64,000 bases of DNA, taken from Campylobacter concisus (GTDB lineage Bacteria; Campylobacterota; Campylobacteria; Campylobacterales; Campylobacteraceae). Each line of letters starts with the position of its first letter. The stretch's first letter is position 1. The stretch is from the NCBI RefSeq assembly GCF_902460845.1, contig NZ_CABPVS010000003.1, positions 1-64,000 of the forward strand. Reading direction: 5' to 3'. Shown here in pieces: positions 16,676 through 25,456 of the stretch. Both the position numbers and the translations under genes were made by a program. The notes beneath the pieces are model-generated. The model did not search any database. It saw only the letters and a list, made by a program, of their open reading frames with translations, and had not been told where the DNA came from.

Positions 16676-18451
16676 TTATTTTCGTCCGTTTTTGTTGGCT
16701 TGTCTTTCTCTTGATTTTTGCCCTCTGCTTTTTTTGCCAAGCCCAGTTCTTTCACTAGAGTGCGTCCTTCTTCCACTACTATCTCGATTTAACCGCCCAT
16801 TACTTGTTGTATATCCAAAGCCAGTGCTGTGATCATTCCAGCCTCTTGTTTTTTGCCCATAACTATCTCTTTGTGAATTCCTTTCTGCTTCAGCTTTTTC
16901 TACTGCTTTTTGTTTTTCGATAGTCGTTTTTGCAGCAGCAAGGGCAGCCGCTACTTTTGAAGCAAGCCCATAGTTTATTTTAGCCCCACCAAACCCAACC
17001 AAACCCATTGCTTCCACCATGTTGCCTGCTGGAGTATTTGAAAAGCTAAAATTCCCATTCTTATCAACTGACACTCCAAGTCCATTACCGCCATTTCTCA
17101 TTATTGATGCAAGCTTTGTAGCGGTGTTTGCCCACTCATTTGAGCCAGTATATGTGTTTTCTCTAGCCGTTGTGCTAGCGTTAGCGTGATCACTTTCTGA
17201 CGCTCCAGCTGGTGCGATATTAAAGGCATTGAAATCAAAAGCTACTACTTTATCTAGCAGTGATTTTGTTATCTGCTGCGTTGCACTAAATGCCATATCT
17301 GATAGTGCTGTATCAAACCCTGCATTTTGTAGCGATGTGCGAGTATTTATCTCGTAGTTTAACCTGCCTAGACTATCCATGCGCATATTTGTCATTAGTG
17401 AGTTTTGTGATCTTATGCCCTCTAGTTTATTGTGTGCGAAATTTTGCATCGCTGCTCTTGCTGGATCAAGACTGGTTAGTGTTTTAGTGCCAGGTCTTCC
17501 ATGTAGTGCATCATTAAAGGTTTGTTCCATTTTGTATCCATATAATTGTTTACCAACTCTTACGCCAGTTATGTTGCCGTTGTAGTCAGTTTGCCCTATC
17601 ACTGCATCAGGTATACCAAACCAACCACTAAACTTATCTTGCAAAAACTCGCCAAAACTCATAGGGCGGTCATAAAATGCTGTATTGCCAACAACTGCGT
17701 TTAAGTCGCCACCAAAACCAAAATGATTATCAAGGCCTACTGCCAACTCAAAAACCTCAGTCACAATAGCGTTAATTAGACTAGCAGCAACAGCTACTCC
17801 TATTGGCGATATTGTAGTGCCAAGTGCCGAAAGTGTGTTTTGTATAGCTAGCGAGGTCATTGTGCTTTTCATATTTTGATACATTGCCTCGGCTACATTA
17901 ACGGCGTTAAAACGTCCGTTTACGATGCCGTCATATAGCATGCCTGCTAAAGCTTGCCCTACTACCCCACCATACATTTTGCCTATATCCTCGGCGATAT
18001 TTTCAGCATAGCTATCATTTCTCATTTCACTTAAAAACTCTTTTAGCCCTGTGTAGTCGCCTTTTTGTAAATTTGCAAAGCCGTTTCCGTCTATCCTGCC
18101 AAAGCGATTATCTCTATTTGAGCTTTTAGGTTTTGAAAAAGTGATGTTTGCCGCAGCATTTACGCCGTCAATTAGCATATTTAGGCTAGTATCATAATCA
18201 GGCTGATTTATGGCTATGATCATCGGCATTAGCACGTATTCTGCAAAGTCCTCATTTAGCCCTATTATTGCACCACTTAAGTTGCCGACTTGTGCTATAA
18301 AAAAGCTCCTTAGATCAGGGCTTGGCAGGTTAAAAGCGGAGTAGCCAAGACTACCTGCTTGATAAAAATCAAACTGACCGCCAGCCATAAATTCATAGTC
18401 ATCGCCAGTGTCAGAGTTTGTTAAATTTAGTAGTTCACTTAAACCGATCAT
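16676..18451 (-). CDS. Prophage terminal structural protein, unknown
   Basis: The 591-residue product is the last gene of the leftward late operon, next to the internal att. It is rich in Ala, Gly and Asn, has a hydrophobic central stretch (about 205-235, AIQNTLSALGTTISPIGVAV) and a strongly basic Ser/Arg/Lys tail (GKKSRGQKSRERQANKNGRK). Such features suggest a virion component that contacts membrane or DNA. The start overlaps the upstream gene stop by 4 bases (ATGA). I do not recognise the family. The region 16561-16675 downstream is AT-rich and holds the arm-type repeats. Confidence 0.6.
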   Translation of the reverse strand: MIGLSELLNLTNSDTGDDYEFMAGGQFDFYQAGSLGYSAFNLPSPDLRSFFIAQVGNLSGAIIGLNEDFAEYVLMPMIIAINQPDYDTSLNMLIDGVNAAANITFSKPKSSNRDNRFGRIDGNGFANLQKGDYTGLKEFLSEMRNDSYAENIAEDIGKMYGGVVGQALAGMLYDGIVNGRFNAVNVAEAMYQNMKSTMTSLAIQNTLSALGTTISPIGVAVAASLINAIVTEVFELAVGLDNHFGFGGDLNAVVGNTAFYDRPMSFGEFLQDKFSGWFGIPDAVIGQTDYNGNITGVRVGKQLYGYKMEQTFNDALHGRPGTKTLTSLDPARAAMQNFAHNKLEGIRSQNSLMTNMRMDSLGRLNYEINTRTSLQNAGFDTALSDMAFSATQQITKSLLDKVVAFDFNAFNIAPAGASESDHANASTTARENTYTGSNEWANTATKLASIMRNGGNGLGVSVDKNGNFSFSNTPAGNMVEAMGLVGFGGAKINYGLASKVAAALAAAKTTIEKQKAVEKAEAERNSQRDSYGQKTRGWNDHSTGFGYTTSNGRLNRDSSGRRTHSSERTGLGKKSRGQKSRERQANKNGRK

Positions 18452-19098
18452 TTCTTTGTCATCGTGAAGTTTTTGTTTTCATCGATCGTTATATCGTTTT
18501 TAATCAAGGCGTGCACCATATTAAATAGGTATTTCGTCATATCAGACGGCACTATCATACCGCCAGCTTGATTTTCTGCTATGAAGTTGCCAAGCACCGA
18601 CATTGATTTGATTATTCTATTGTCGATTACTTGCCTATCTACCGCTCGCTGTTGGCTTTCTGCTAGTGCTTGCTCTTTTGCAAGTTTTGCTATTTGGGCA
18701 CGCAAGAGATTGTTTTGCTCTTTTAAATTTTCTAGCTTATCCGCTGCTTGTGCCTCTAGTTCATTATTTTTTAGTTTAGTATTTCTAGTTTGCTCTTTTA
18801 TACCATCAATATTTGCATCCATTGCAGCCGCTTGTTTTTCAAGGTTTTTGAGCGATAGCTCAAAGCTTAGGTCTTGTTGTGTTAGCTCAAGCCCAGTTTG
18901 CATAGCCGTAATAGTAAATTGCGTCGTGATTAGTGGCAGCATTTGAGAAAGTACGTTTATTCTGTGTTGATTTGGTATTTCGTATTTCTCAAAACAATCA
19001 TCAAGATATTTTAGTGTTTCTTGATATGGTGTGTCCGCTCCGATGCTTAATTTTAATAACTCTCTCGTTCTTTCTAAATATGCGTTTTTAAAATCCAT
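18448..19098 (-). CDS. Coiled-coil phage protein
   Basis: The 216-residue product has a long central helix (about 75-165) of heptad-like repeats (LKNNELEAQAADKLENLKEQ) between a helical N-terminus and a C-terminal part ending DENKNFTMTKK. It overlaps both neighbours by a few bases and is co-translated in the late operon. The position between lysis genes and the terminal structural gene suggests a virion or assembly protein. Family unknown. Confidence 0.6.
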   Translation of the reverse strand: MDFKNAYLERTRELLKLSIGADTPYQETLKYLDDCFEKYEIPNQHRINVLSQMLPLITTQFTITAMQTGLELTQQDLSFELSLKNLEKQAAAMDANIDGIKEQTRNTKLKNNELEAQAADKLENLKEQNNLLRAQIAKLAKEQALAESQQRAVDRQVIDNRIIKSMSVLGNFIAENQAGGMIVPSDMTKYLFNMVHALIKNDITIDENKNFTMTKK

Positions 19099-19354
19099 TG
19101 TCTCTTCGCTCCAATCTAGTTACTTTCATTCTCTGTAAATTTAGGTCTGTTTTTATGTCACCTATGGCCGTTTTTAGCCCATTTGTTTCTATTGCACCAA
19201 CTCTTGAACTAAGCGAGTTAATAGCGTTGTTTAAATCACCTAATAAGCTTCTTAGCGCTCTATCTTCACTTTCTAGGTTACTGATCTTATTCGTAATTAT
19301 TTGTAGTTGTGCTTTTATTTCATCGATCTCAGCGCCTAAATTTCTTTCAGCCAT
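19088..19354 (-). CDS. Small coiled-coil phage protein
   Basis: The 88-residue product has repeating hydrophobic heptads (IDEIKAQLQIITNKISNLES, then LLGDLNNAINSLSSRVGAIE) that predict an extended coiled coil. The start overlaps the endolysin stop and the end overlaps the next gene. Small proteins of this type occur near fibre and lysis genes in short-tailed phages. Function unknown. Confidence 0.55.
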   Translation of the reverse strand: MAERNLGAEIDEIKAQLQIITNKISNLESEDRALRSLLGDLNNAINSLSSRVGAIETNGLKTAIGDIKTDLNLQRMKVTRLERRDNGF

Positions 19355-19908
19355 TACACACTCCTCGCTCTATTCTCCCAGCCTCTTTCATAAATATAAT
19401 ATGCTGGTTTTGCTTTCACTAAATTTCTATAATAGGCGATCTCTGCTCTATCAAAATCAACGTCAAAGGCTTGTTCGTTATAGTTGTTTAACGCTTTAAG
19501 AGTCTGGGCGCCCATAATGCCGTCTACCACTACACCTAAAAGCCTTTGTAAAACCCTAACTGCTGGTACTGTATCTACGTTTACACCAAAAACAAAAAGC
19601 TCACACGCTTTTAATTCACTATCTACCTCGTCAAGCCTCATTTTGTCCCAAAATTCTTTTTTATAAAATATTTTTACTTTTTCGATTAATGTGTCATCAT
19701 TATATAGGGCGACGCTAGCCTTTTCAAGATCGCCGTATGCGTTGATAGCTTCTCTAACTTGCCCCCAGCCTTGCCAGTTTGGGTGAGCAGCTTCATAAAT
19801 ACCCATAAAAGTTAACCCTTTTTCATTTGGGTTTTTGTGTAGGGCATTTTTAGGACTATTAAATTCTAAGCTCATTAATGTATAAAATGCGTTAGTAAAG
19901 TTTTTCAT
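19354..19908 (-). CDS. Endolysin, GH108-type with PG-binding C-terminus
   Basis: The 184-residue product fits the glycosyl hydrolase 108 family. It has a putative catalytic Glu near residue 15 in LMSLEFNSPKNAL, then the family-like segment KGLTFMGIYEAAHPNW. The C-terminal half has the partner peptidoglycan-binding region: VFGVNVDTVPAVRVLQRLLG and VVDGIMGAQTLKALN. It hydrolyses peptidoglycan at the end of the lytic cycle. No signal peptide is seen, so release should depend on the holin encoded just upstream. It sits in a lysis cassette with holin and spanins. Confidence 0.8.
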   Translation of the reverse strand: MKNFTNAFYTLMSLEFNSPKNALHKNPNEKGLTFMGIYEAAHPNWQGWGQVREAINAYGDLEKASVALYNDDTLIEKVKIFYKKEFWDKMRLDEVDSELKACELFVFGVNVDTVPAVRVLQRLLGVVVDGIMGAQTLKALNNYNEQAFDVDFDRAEIAYYRNLVKAKPAYYIYERGWENRARSV

Positions 19909-19919
19909 TTTTTTATCCT

Positions 19920-20276
19920 TTAAAAATTTAAATCTTTAGGTGGTTTAGGCGAGAAGTCATCATAATCGCCAAAACTACTAATCTTTTTATCTATTACTTT
20001 ATCAACCACAGCGCGTATCCACGCTGTTCCACGCCAAGAAAAAAAGCCGCCGACTGCAAGACTAAAGCGATCATTATTATTTGTAAAAAATGATGCTATT
20101 TCAAAAAATATCCAGCAAATAAAGCCTGAGCTAATAGTATCAACTATAAAATTTACTACTTTACGCTCTCTATTTATGGTTTGTTCTTTGTTGTTTATAG
20201 ATCCTAGCGCTCCACCTAGAAGGCCGACAACTACAACCCAAAAATAAATACCTAATTTGCTGACAAGATCCTCCAT
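19920..20276 (-). CDS. Putative holin
   Basis: The 118-residue product has two or three membrane segments (about 8-27 FWVVVVGLLGGALG, 44-62 FIVDTISSGFICWIFFEIAS, and a weaker 72-82) and a charged tail ending FSPKPPKDLNF. It is encoded directly upstream of the endolysin with a 12-base gap and near the spanin genes. Size and layout match phage holins of the LydA/P2 type. It should form inner-membrane lesions for endolysin exit. Confidence 0.7.
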   Translation of the reverse strand: MEDLVSKLGIYFWVVVVGLLGGALGSINNKEQTINRERKVVNFIVDTISSGFICWIFFEIASFFTNNNDRFSLAVGGFFSWRGTAWIRAVVDKVIDKKISSFGDYDDFSPKPPKDLNF

Positions 20277-20290
20277 TATCCGCTCTTTTT

Positions 20291-20398
20291 TTAAAATTTA
20301 TATGTAAAAATATACATTATTAGGACGGATAATATTATTTCTACTACAACCATCTTATTTAGCCAAAATTTCTTAGTACTTTTTATGATCGCTTCCAT
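20291..20398 (-). CDS. Tiny membrane protein in lysis cassette
   Basis: A 35-codon frame, MEAIIKSTKKFWLNKM followed by VVVEIILSVLIMYIFTYKF, encodes one transmembrane helix. It overlaps the end of the o-spanin gene and ends 14 bases before the holin start. Its place suggests an antiholin or second holin, but no family is recognised. It is supported by overlap with neighbours and by its clean hydrophobic pattern. Confidence 0.45.
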   Translation of the reverse strand: MEAIIKSTKKFWLNKMVVVEIILSVLIMYIFTYKF

Positions 20399-20621
20399 TT
20401 GCACATCCTTTTAAAAGTTCTTCGCACGTGAGAAAGTAGCCCATTAGCTCTCTTGCGCTCTCTAAATTTTCAGGGCTAAATTTTGGCTTTGGTGGCATTT
20501 TCTCAATGCACGCCACTGGCACATATACATCTTGATATTGCGTTTTTACGATCACTTCAGGTTTTGCACCACAACCGGTTAAAACAAAAGCCAAGATTAG
20601 GCTACTTATTATTAGCTTCAT
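20373..20621 (-). CDS. Rz1-like outer membrane spanin lipoprotein
   Basis: The 82-residue product has a lipoprotein signal (MKLIISSLILAFVLTGCG, lipobox LTGC) and a proline-containing mature part (CIEKMPPKPKF). It overlaps the 3' end of the Rz-like gene by 20 bases in another frame, the usual layout of overlapped Rz/Rz1 pairs. The o-spanin sits in the outer membrane and joins the i-spanin to fuse the two membranes at lysis. Confidence 0.75.
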   Translation of the reverse strand: MKLIISSLILAFVLTGCGAKPEVIVKTQYQDVYVPVACIEKMPPKPKFSPENLESARELMGYFLTCEELLKGCANGSDHKKY

Positions 20622-20952
20622 TTAAAAGCCTTTCGTAAAAGCTTAATTTCTCTTCGCATGCGGCGTCCTTGATAGGCACTGCCACACGTTCAACTCTAGT
20701 TACAATACGCTCGTTTATTTTGTTTTCATCCTGCCTTTGCACACTTAGGGCTTTTATTGTCGCATTTGTTAGCCCTATCTTTGCGTTACATGTTTCCAAA
20801 TTGGAAACAACTACTGCATTGCTTGCCTCTTTTAGCGCTATCTTGGTCGTTAGCTCGTCGATTTTATCTGCTGCTCTGCTATTTAGCCAAAAGAGCACGC
20901 CACACACAAAACTAAGCCCAAAAATGATAGTTATGTAAAGTTTATTGCTCAT
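20602..20952 (-). CDS. Rz-like inner membrane spanin
   Basis: The 116-residue product has one N-terminal membrane anchor (LYITIIFGLSFVCGVLFWL) and a periplasmic coiled coil (about 27-90). It ends in KDAACEEKLSFYERLLNEAN. Its 3' end overlaps the o-spanin gene. With that lipoprotein it should form the spanin bridge for the last step of lysis. Confidence 0.75.
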   Translation of the reverse strand: MSNKLYITIIFGLSFVCGVLFWLNSRAADKIDELTTKIALKEASNAVVVSNLETCNAKIGLTNATIKALSVQRQDENKINERIVTRVERVAVPIKDAACEEKLSFYERLLNEANNK

Positions 20953-21575
20953 TTTTTTACCCTTTTAAATGGGTTGATTACCCATACACTCTTAAGGTAC
21001 TCTTTATCATCTGGCTGCATAAATGTATCTTTGTTGTATTCGTTCATCTCTGCCACGTCGAGCAGCTTCCAACCTACATAGATACGGCAATAAAAGCCAC
21101 TTAAAAAGCCTTTGTAGAGGATAGTTTTATATAAGCCAAAGTGTGAACGGCCATCTTTTAAAATACAAGTTACTTTGCAAAAGTCGCTTATCACTCCGCC
21201 GTTACTCGTTACCTTGATATTGCCTTGTGTTCTCACACTTGATGGGTCTATTTCGCTCACTTTTACGCCGTTTATTCTGCTTGAAAAGTAGCCAATACGA
21301 TTTCTATATAGCCATAAAAGACGTGCAAGATATGTTTTATTTTTGCCATTTGGATAGTGTTCTTTACGCCATCCGCTATCTCCGTTTATCGCCGAGTTTT
21401 CGCCGTCATATAGATCACTAGCGTCCTCAAAAAATCTAGCCCACTTTGGCAAGTGTTCGCTTTGTTTGTTGCAAAAAAGCAGAGCGATCGGCACTACTAT
21501 ATAGCCAGCTATCTCAAGCGGTAGCTCAACGATTACTATGCAAAAGAGCTGTAAAAGCTCTCTAAATTTAAGCAT
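20949..21575 (-). CDS. Phage protein resembling DUF7338 family
   Basis: The 208-residue product starts with a hydrophobic helix (LLQLFCIVIVELPLEIAGYIVVPIALLF). It then has LPKWARFFEDAS, NGDSGWRKEHY and WLYRNRIGYFSS. This is the recurrent pattern of a small phage family (I associate it with DUF7338) often found near lysis genes. The biochemical role is unknown. Start and stop overlap both neighbours (TAATG at the start), so it is co-translated. Confidence 0.6.
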   Translation of the reverse strand: MLKFRELLQLFCIVIVELPLEIAGYIVVPIALLFCNKQSEHLPKWARFFEDASDLYDGENSAINGDSGWRKEHYPNGKNKTYLARLLWLYRNRIGYFSSRINGVKVSEIDPSSVRTQGNIKVTSNGGVISDFCKVTCILKDGRSHFGLYKTILYKGFLSGFYCRIYVGWKLLDVAEMNEYNKDTFMQPDDKEYLKSVWVINPFKRVKK

Positions 21576-21715
21576 TACTCATCCTTTTTATCTTTTGGCT
21601 TTTCTTGCTCTTTTGCTTTATAGTTAGGGCACTTAGGGCAGCCGTCCCAAGTGCATTTTTCGTCTTTATCGAGTTTTGATGCACAGACTTCGCATCTCTT
21701 TACCTTTAGTCTCAT
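21575..21715 (-). CDS. Small zinc-ribbon protein
   Basis: A 46-codon frame starts MRLKVKRCEVCASKLDKDE and contains two CxxC knuckles (C8/C11 and C26/C29), then a Lys/Glu-rich tail. The start overlaps the upstream stop region and its TAA overlaps the ATG of the next gene. The four cysteines suggest zinc binding. Function unknown. Confidence 0.55.
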   Translation of the reverse strand: MRLKVKRCEVCASKLDKDEKCTWDGCPKCPNYKAKEQEKPKDKKDE

Positions 21716-21978
21716 TTCTTATCCTTTTGTGTTGGTCTTGTTCGGACTATGTCCGAAAATTCATCGCCGCTCAAGTACCAAAATGGTTTCTTGCCATCTT
21801 CATACTGAAACCTGCTAAAGTCATCAGGGTGTGTCGCCAAATGACTAAACACTCTTAAAATGTTTGTCATATTTGAGCTGTCCCAGCCCTCGCATTTTCT
21901 AGCACGCAAAAAAATCACGATAGGGCATAACAAAACGCCCAAAACAAGCGATAAAACGCAGATTAAGAAATAGCTCAT
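21712..21978 (-). CDS. Small single-pass membrane protein in lysis region
   Basis: The 88-residue product has an N-terminal membrane helix (YFLICVLSLVLGVLLCPIVIF) and a soluble tail. It overlaps its neighbours by 4 bases on each side. Location between the fibre-assembly-like gene and the lysis genes suggests an accessory lysis or superinfection role, without direct evidence. Confidence 0.5.
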   Translation of the reverse strand: MSYFLICVLSLVLGVLLCPIVIFLRARKCEGWDSSNMTNILRVFSHLATHPDDFSRFQYEDGKKPFWYLSGDEFSDIVRTRPTQKDKK

Positions 21979-22421
21979 TTTCTTAGCTCCTCTCTTTGAG
22001 TGATTAGCTCTTTTAACTCCGCCCTTAAGCTCTCTAACACGGCAGTGTTACCGATGATTAGAGCGTGGCGGATATAGTTCTCGCACTCATTAATTTCGTT
22101 TTCAAGCTCTACTAGTTGCATAGCTTTTTCATCTACCTTTGGCTCTTTACTTAGCCCCTTTTCTTGTCCTAATTCGGTTATTATTAGGACATTGTTGTCA
22201 TTGTCATAGTAGGTTTCGCCTCGCTCGTCTTTGATTTGCTCCCACTTTCCATTAATAAAAACATTTGCGTAACCAGCTTTTGGCTCAGTTGGTGCGATCT
22301 GTGTTGCGTTTGGAGGCATTAGATAGATTGTTTCGCCCTTGCTACTTGCTAGTGGGTCTATTTGAGCTTCTGACTTGTGTAAAAACTCACCATTTTTTGT
22401 GTCAAAAATATAAATTTTCAT
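21975..22421 (-). CDS. Putative tail fibre assembly protein/chaperone
   Basis: The 148-residue product begins MKIYIFDTKNGEFLHKSEAQ, then IYLMPPNATQIAPTEPKAGY and VFINGKWEQIKDERG. This fits the pattern of phage tail fibre assembly (DUF4376/caudo_TAP-like) N-termini, which alternate short strands and a WE(Q/x)I motif. The C-terminal half is helical (about 95-148). It lies 9 bases downstream of the fibre gene, as expected for a chaperone of that fibre. Confidence 0.65.
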   Translation of the reverse strand: MKIYIFDTKNGEFLHKSEAQIDPLASSKGETIYLMPPNATQIAPTEPKAGYANVFINGKWEQIKDERGETYYDNDNNVLIITELGQEKGLSKEPKVDEKAMQLVELENEINECENYIRHALIIGNTAVLESLRAELKELITQREELRK

Positions 22422-22430
22422 AAGTTGCTC

Positions 22431-23864
22431 CTAGTATTTGATTAACACGACTACCGCCATGTTATATGGGCGGTTTTCGTTAGCTGTTGGCACTATTCGG
22501 CTAGCATCAAAGTTAATATTAGTTCCTGACCCTCTTGTCATTTGTGCCCACCAACTAGAATTTACTTCACCACCAAAAGCCCCTTGAGCTTGTATGTTAC
22601 CATCGGTGTTACTTCTAGTGACTATGCTACCAGTGATATTTCTTATTGCATCCCCTTGAGCTGTACCCAGAGCGGCTGCATTGCCACCAATGCCACGCAT
22701 GAATTTTCCATCCGCGAAGTTTGGCAGTAAGAATTTATCGCCGCTTCGTCCGTACGTGTATCCGACTACGGAGAAGAGTGCAGCGTACGCTGTTTTGTCA
22801 AGAGCTGAGCCGTCGCAGCGTAAAAAGCCATCTGGAGTATTTGAGTTTGAGCTGTATAAAAGATAGCTTCCAACTGGTATAGCCTTTTGTAACTCCGTTT
22901 TTAATGCAAATTTATCGTCGCTCTCCGCTTTGGTGTATGCATCGATCTTGTCGGTTATTTTTTGAAAAATAGCTTCTAAAGAAGTTATTGATGGTACATC
23001 ATTTTTATTAGCTTTATTGCTTAAATCATTTGTTACCTTAGTTGCAAAAGTATTGTAAGTCGTTGCATCAACCTTTTGTGATAAAGTGGTTGATACACTT
23101 GTAGCTAAGTTGTTTAAATTACCTTGAGTAGTATTAATCTTACCATCAAGAGTTGTTATAGACTGCTTTTGATTATTCATAATAGTCGTCAAACTATCCG
23201 TCTTACTCTCTATATCTGCTGTAAGAGCAGTCTTGGTATTATTTACTAAATCTTCTATCTTTTTACTAGAGTATGTCTGAGTTGTACTAACTTTAGTATC
23301 TGTTATTAGCCCAGTTGTGCTTATGTTTTCAAGTGATCTTTTTAGCTCAAGTAGTGTTGTTTTTAGGGCTTCTAATTCTGCAAATTTAGCTTGTGAGTTT
23401 ACTATAGTATCAAGCGCCGCTTGCGTTCTTTGCTCCATTGGCTTAATAGCTTCTAAAACAGTTTTTGCCTCAGCCAAAAGCGCACTTGTGCTATTTATTT
23501 TTTCTACATTGTCAGAAATAAAAGCGAAATTGCTTAGTGCAGTATTATTCTTACTATCAAAATCTGCTTTTTTCTCGTCAAAATCTGCCTTATCACTTCT
23601 AAAGGCGCTCATATTGGTATCAAAATTTTGTTTTTTCTCGTCAAAATCTGATTTTTTCAGATTTAAATCAGAGCTTATTGCTTCAACTGCACTTTTAACA
23701 TCTTGCAAAGTCGCTATTTGCTCTTTTGTTAAAGTATTCGCTTCTTTTATTTCACTTATATTTATTTGGCTTACTGCTGTTTCTAGCTCAGTTATTTGAG
23801 AGAGTAAGAATTTTAATGCTTCTAGCGTTCTATTACCAAGCTTCAATTCCTCTATTGTTACCAT
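22431..23864 (-). CDS. Tail fibre with collar domain
   Basis: The 477-residue product has a coiled-coil shaft (about 1-330) that includes repeated DEKK(A/Q)DFD units. A phage tail-collar domain follows: IPVGSYLLYSSNSNTPDGFL, RCDGSALDKTAYAALFSVVG, and KFLLPNFADGKFMRGIGG. The C-terminus (about 400-477) carries NENRPYNMAVVVLIKY, the end motif of collar/fibre tips. It probably forms the trimeric host-receptor fibre. The short repeated units between residues about 75 and 115 are also visible as direct repeats in DNA near 23560-23660, a place where length could vary. Confidence 0.85.
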   Translation of the reverse strand: MVTIEELKLGNRTLEALKFLLSQITELETAVSQINISEIKEANTLTKEQIATLQDVKSAVEAISSDLNLKKSDFDEKKQNFDTNMSAFRSDKADFDEKKADFDSKNNTALSNFAFISDNVEKINSTSALLAEAKTVLEAIKPMEQRTQAALDTIVNSQAKFAELEALKTTLLELKRSLENISTTGLITDTKVSTTQTYSSKKIEDLVNNTKTALTADIESKTDSLTTIMNNQKQSITTLDGKINTTQGNLNNLATSVSTTLSQKVDATTYNTFATKVTNDLSNKANKNDVPSITSLEAIFQKITDKIDAYTKAESDDKFALKTELQKAIPVGSYLLYSSNSNTPDGFLRCDGSALDKTAYAALFSVVGYTYGRSGDKFLLPNFADGKFMRGIGGNAAALGTAQGDAIRNITGSIVTRSNTDGNIQAQGAFGGEVNSSWWAQMTRGSGTNINFDASRIVPTANENRPYNMAVVVLIKY

Positions 23865-23992
23865 TTTTTAGCCTTTATAGTTTCTTTAGCTTTTTTTAGT
23901 TTTTCGCCTAGTTCTGTAAAAAAACGCAAAAGATCTATCTTGCTTAAATCTCTTGCGTTTTTTAAAACTTTAAATAAATCATATTCGGTCAT
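23858..23992 (-). CDS. Small helical phage protein
   Basis: A 44-codon frame, MTEYDLFKVLKNARDLSKID continuing to a Lys-rich end (KAKKW), lies between the adaptor-like gene and the fibre gene and overlaps both. The overlaps and lack of other coding in the interval support it. Function unknown. Confidence 0.5.
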   Translation of the reverse strand: MTEYDLFKVLKNARDLSKIDLLRFFTELGEKLKKAKETIKAKKW

Positions 23993-24362
23993 AGTCACTC
24001 ATTTCATTTGCGTTGTAGTCAGCTATCGCTTCAATTGCTAGCGTGCGATAATAAGTGTCTTTATTTATTAAAAAGGCTACGTAGTTAATCACTGCATAAC
24101 TCAAAGGCTCGTCTATTTGCAAATGCTCTTTTGGATTACTAAAATTTGGTATATCTGGCACGCAAATAAAAGTATCTTCTTTTAAATTTCTATATGGTGT
24201 CTCTTCACTATCCACTCGCCTAATAAGGACGTTAGGTACGCACTTATCGCAGCAAAAAAGCATAGCTTCTAAAAATAGTGAGCTAAGCATATCATCAGCA
24301 GGGAGCTTAACCCCTGCTGTCGTTTTAAAGCTCAAATGTTTTTTGGCTTCAGTGCAAAGCAT
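23979..24362 (-). CDS. Putative head completion/adaptor protein
   Basis: I start it at the ATG at 24362 (MLCTEAKKHL), just after the capsid stop and with AAAGG upstream; an upstream start would overlap the capsid gene. The 127-residue product is helical and ends in MSDYDRI. It lies directly after the capsid gene, where head-tail connectors are often encoded. No specific family is recognised. Confidence 0.5.
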   Translation of the reverse strand: MLCTEAKKHLSFKTTAGVKLPADDMLSSLFLEAMLFCCDKCVPNVLIRRVDSEETPYRNLKEDTFICVPDIPNFSNPKEHLQIDEPLSYAVINYVAFLINKDTYYRTLAIEAIADYNANEMSDYDRI

Positions 24363-24364
24363 TG

Positions 24365-25348
24365 TTATGCCTTTAAGCCAACGCCTATTGCGAATGCGTC
24401 TGCATTTCTTACCTCGATACAACTTTCTGTGTAGTATCTCTTTTGGATAGCTGTTTTTGAAGTTGTGACGTCTTTTAACTCAGTTGGTACAAGTAGTCCA
24501 TTTTTCATGTAGTCAAAGTCGCCAGCGATGATACAATCGCCCAAGCCGTATTTAGGGCTTAAGAAGCGGTGAAGTCTAAAATTTACCCTGCCAAAGTCAG
24601 TGTCAAGGCTAACAACGCTAGAGTTGATATTTTTCTCGTTGCCAAATTGACGAGTTGCTATTTTATTGATAGCTGGCTTTAGATCAGCACCGATAAAGAC
24701 ATCTTTTGGAGTTGTGCCTGCGTCCCAAATGTTTTGTAATAGTCCAGATAACACAGCCTCAGTTAGTTCTTTTGGTGTTCCTTTCCAATCGCCTGAGCTA
24801 TCAAATGCTACAACATTGCCACGTCTGCCAGCAGCAAATGCAGCTGCACCTTTAGCCAAGAAATAAAACAAGCCTGCCATTTCGCCAGCCGTTGCGTCAG
24901 TTCTAACAGTCGGTGCTTTAAACACGCTCTTTTTAACATCAGCATCACGACCAAGACCAAAGATAGCATACTCCATATCTAGCTTATGCTCTTTTGCTCT
25001 TTTAGCTGTCTCGCGCTCTAGCTCTTTGCCACCATAAGTAGCCACTGCTTGCATACTTCTTGAAACGCTAACATTTGAAGTGAAAATTTGCACTGCATTT
25101 GAAGTTTTTTGCACGCTTGATTTTATCTGATCATCAAAGTCAGAAATCTCTAGTTGTGCGTTTTTCTTTGGCGCAGCCAAGCTGTCAGTTAGCCAAGAGT
25201 GCTCTATACCTTTTACACTTGAAGTGCCAATTAGTTTAAGTATAGGCGTCTCGTCAGCACCTATTAAGATTATGTTGTCATAGACTGAGGGCTTTAAGCC
25301 TTCACGTCTTGTTGCTGGGGCTTGAAACCCAGTAGTTGTTATTGCCAT
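24365..25348 (-). CDS. Major capsid protein, DUF5309-like
   Basis: I start it at the ATG at 25348 (MAITTTGFQAPATRREGLKP) with AAAGGAG just upstream. The 327-residue product has the features of HK97-fold capsid proteins of the DUF5309/SU10-like kind. These are an N-terminal LKPSVYDNIILIGADETPIL, a mid-protein AEGLxx-like A-domain region (DVFIGADLKPAINKIATRQF) and a C-terminal RYYTESCIEVRNADAFAIGV typical of capsid ends. It lies after the giant ejection protein and behind a terminator-like hairpin, and a TTGACA (RC of 25397-25402) hints at its own promoter, which would allow high expression. Confidence 0.75.
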   Translation of the reverse strand: MAITTTGFQAPATRREGLKPSVYDNIILIGADETPILKLIGTSSVKGIEHSWLTDSLAAPKKNAQLEISDFDDQIKSSVQKTSNAVQIFTSNVSVSRSMQAVATYGGKELERETAKRAKEHKLDMEYAIFGLGRDADVKKSVFKAPTVRTDATAGEMAGLFYFLAKGAAAFAAGRRGNVVAFDSSGDWKGTPKELTEAVLSGLLQNIWDAGTTPKDVFIGADLKPAINKIATRQFGNEKNINSSVVSLDTDFGRVNFRLHRFLSPKYGLGDCIIAGDFDYMKNGLLVPTELKDVTTSKTAIQKRYYTESCIEVRNADAFAIGVGLKA

Positions 25349-25456
25349 TTTTGCTCCTTTTATGCAATTTAAGAGCAATTTATCATTTGTGGCTGTGTCA
25401 AATCTACCCAATTTTGAGAAAATCAAAAAGAAAATTTAGTGTGTTTTAAAAAAGTG

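Noticed and set aside
23317-23799. 160-residue plus-strand frame opposite the fibre gene
   Set aside because: Ser/Phe/Ala-rich antisense of the coiled-coil shaft; no start signal.
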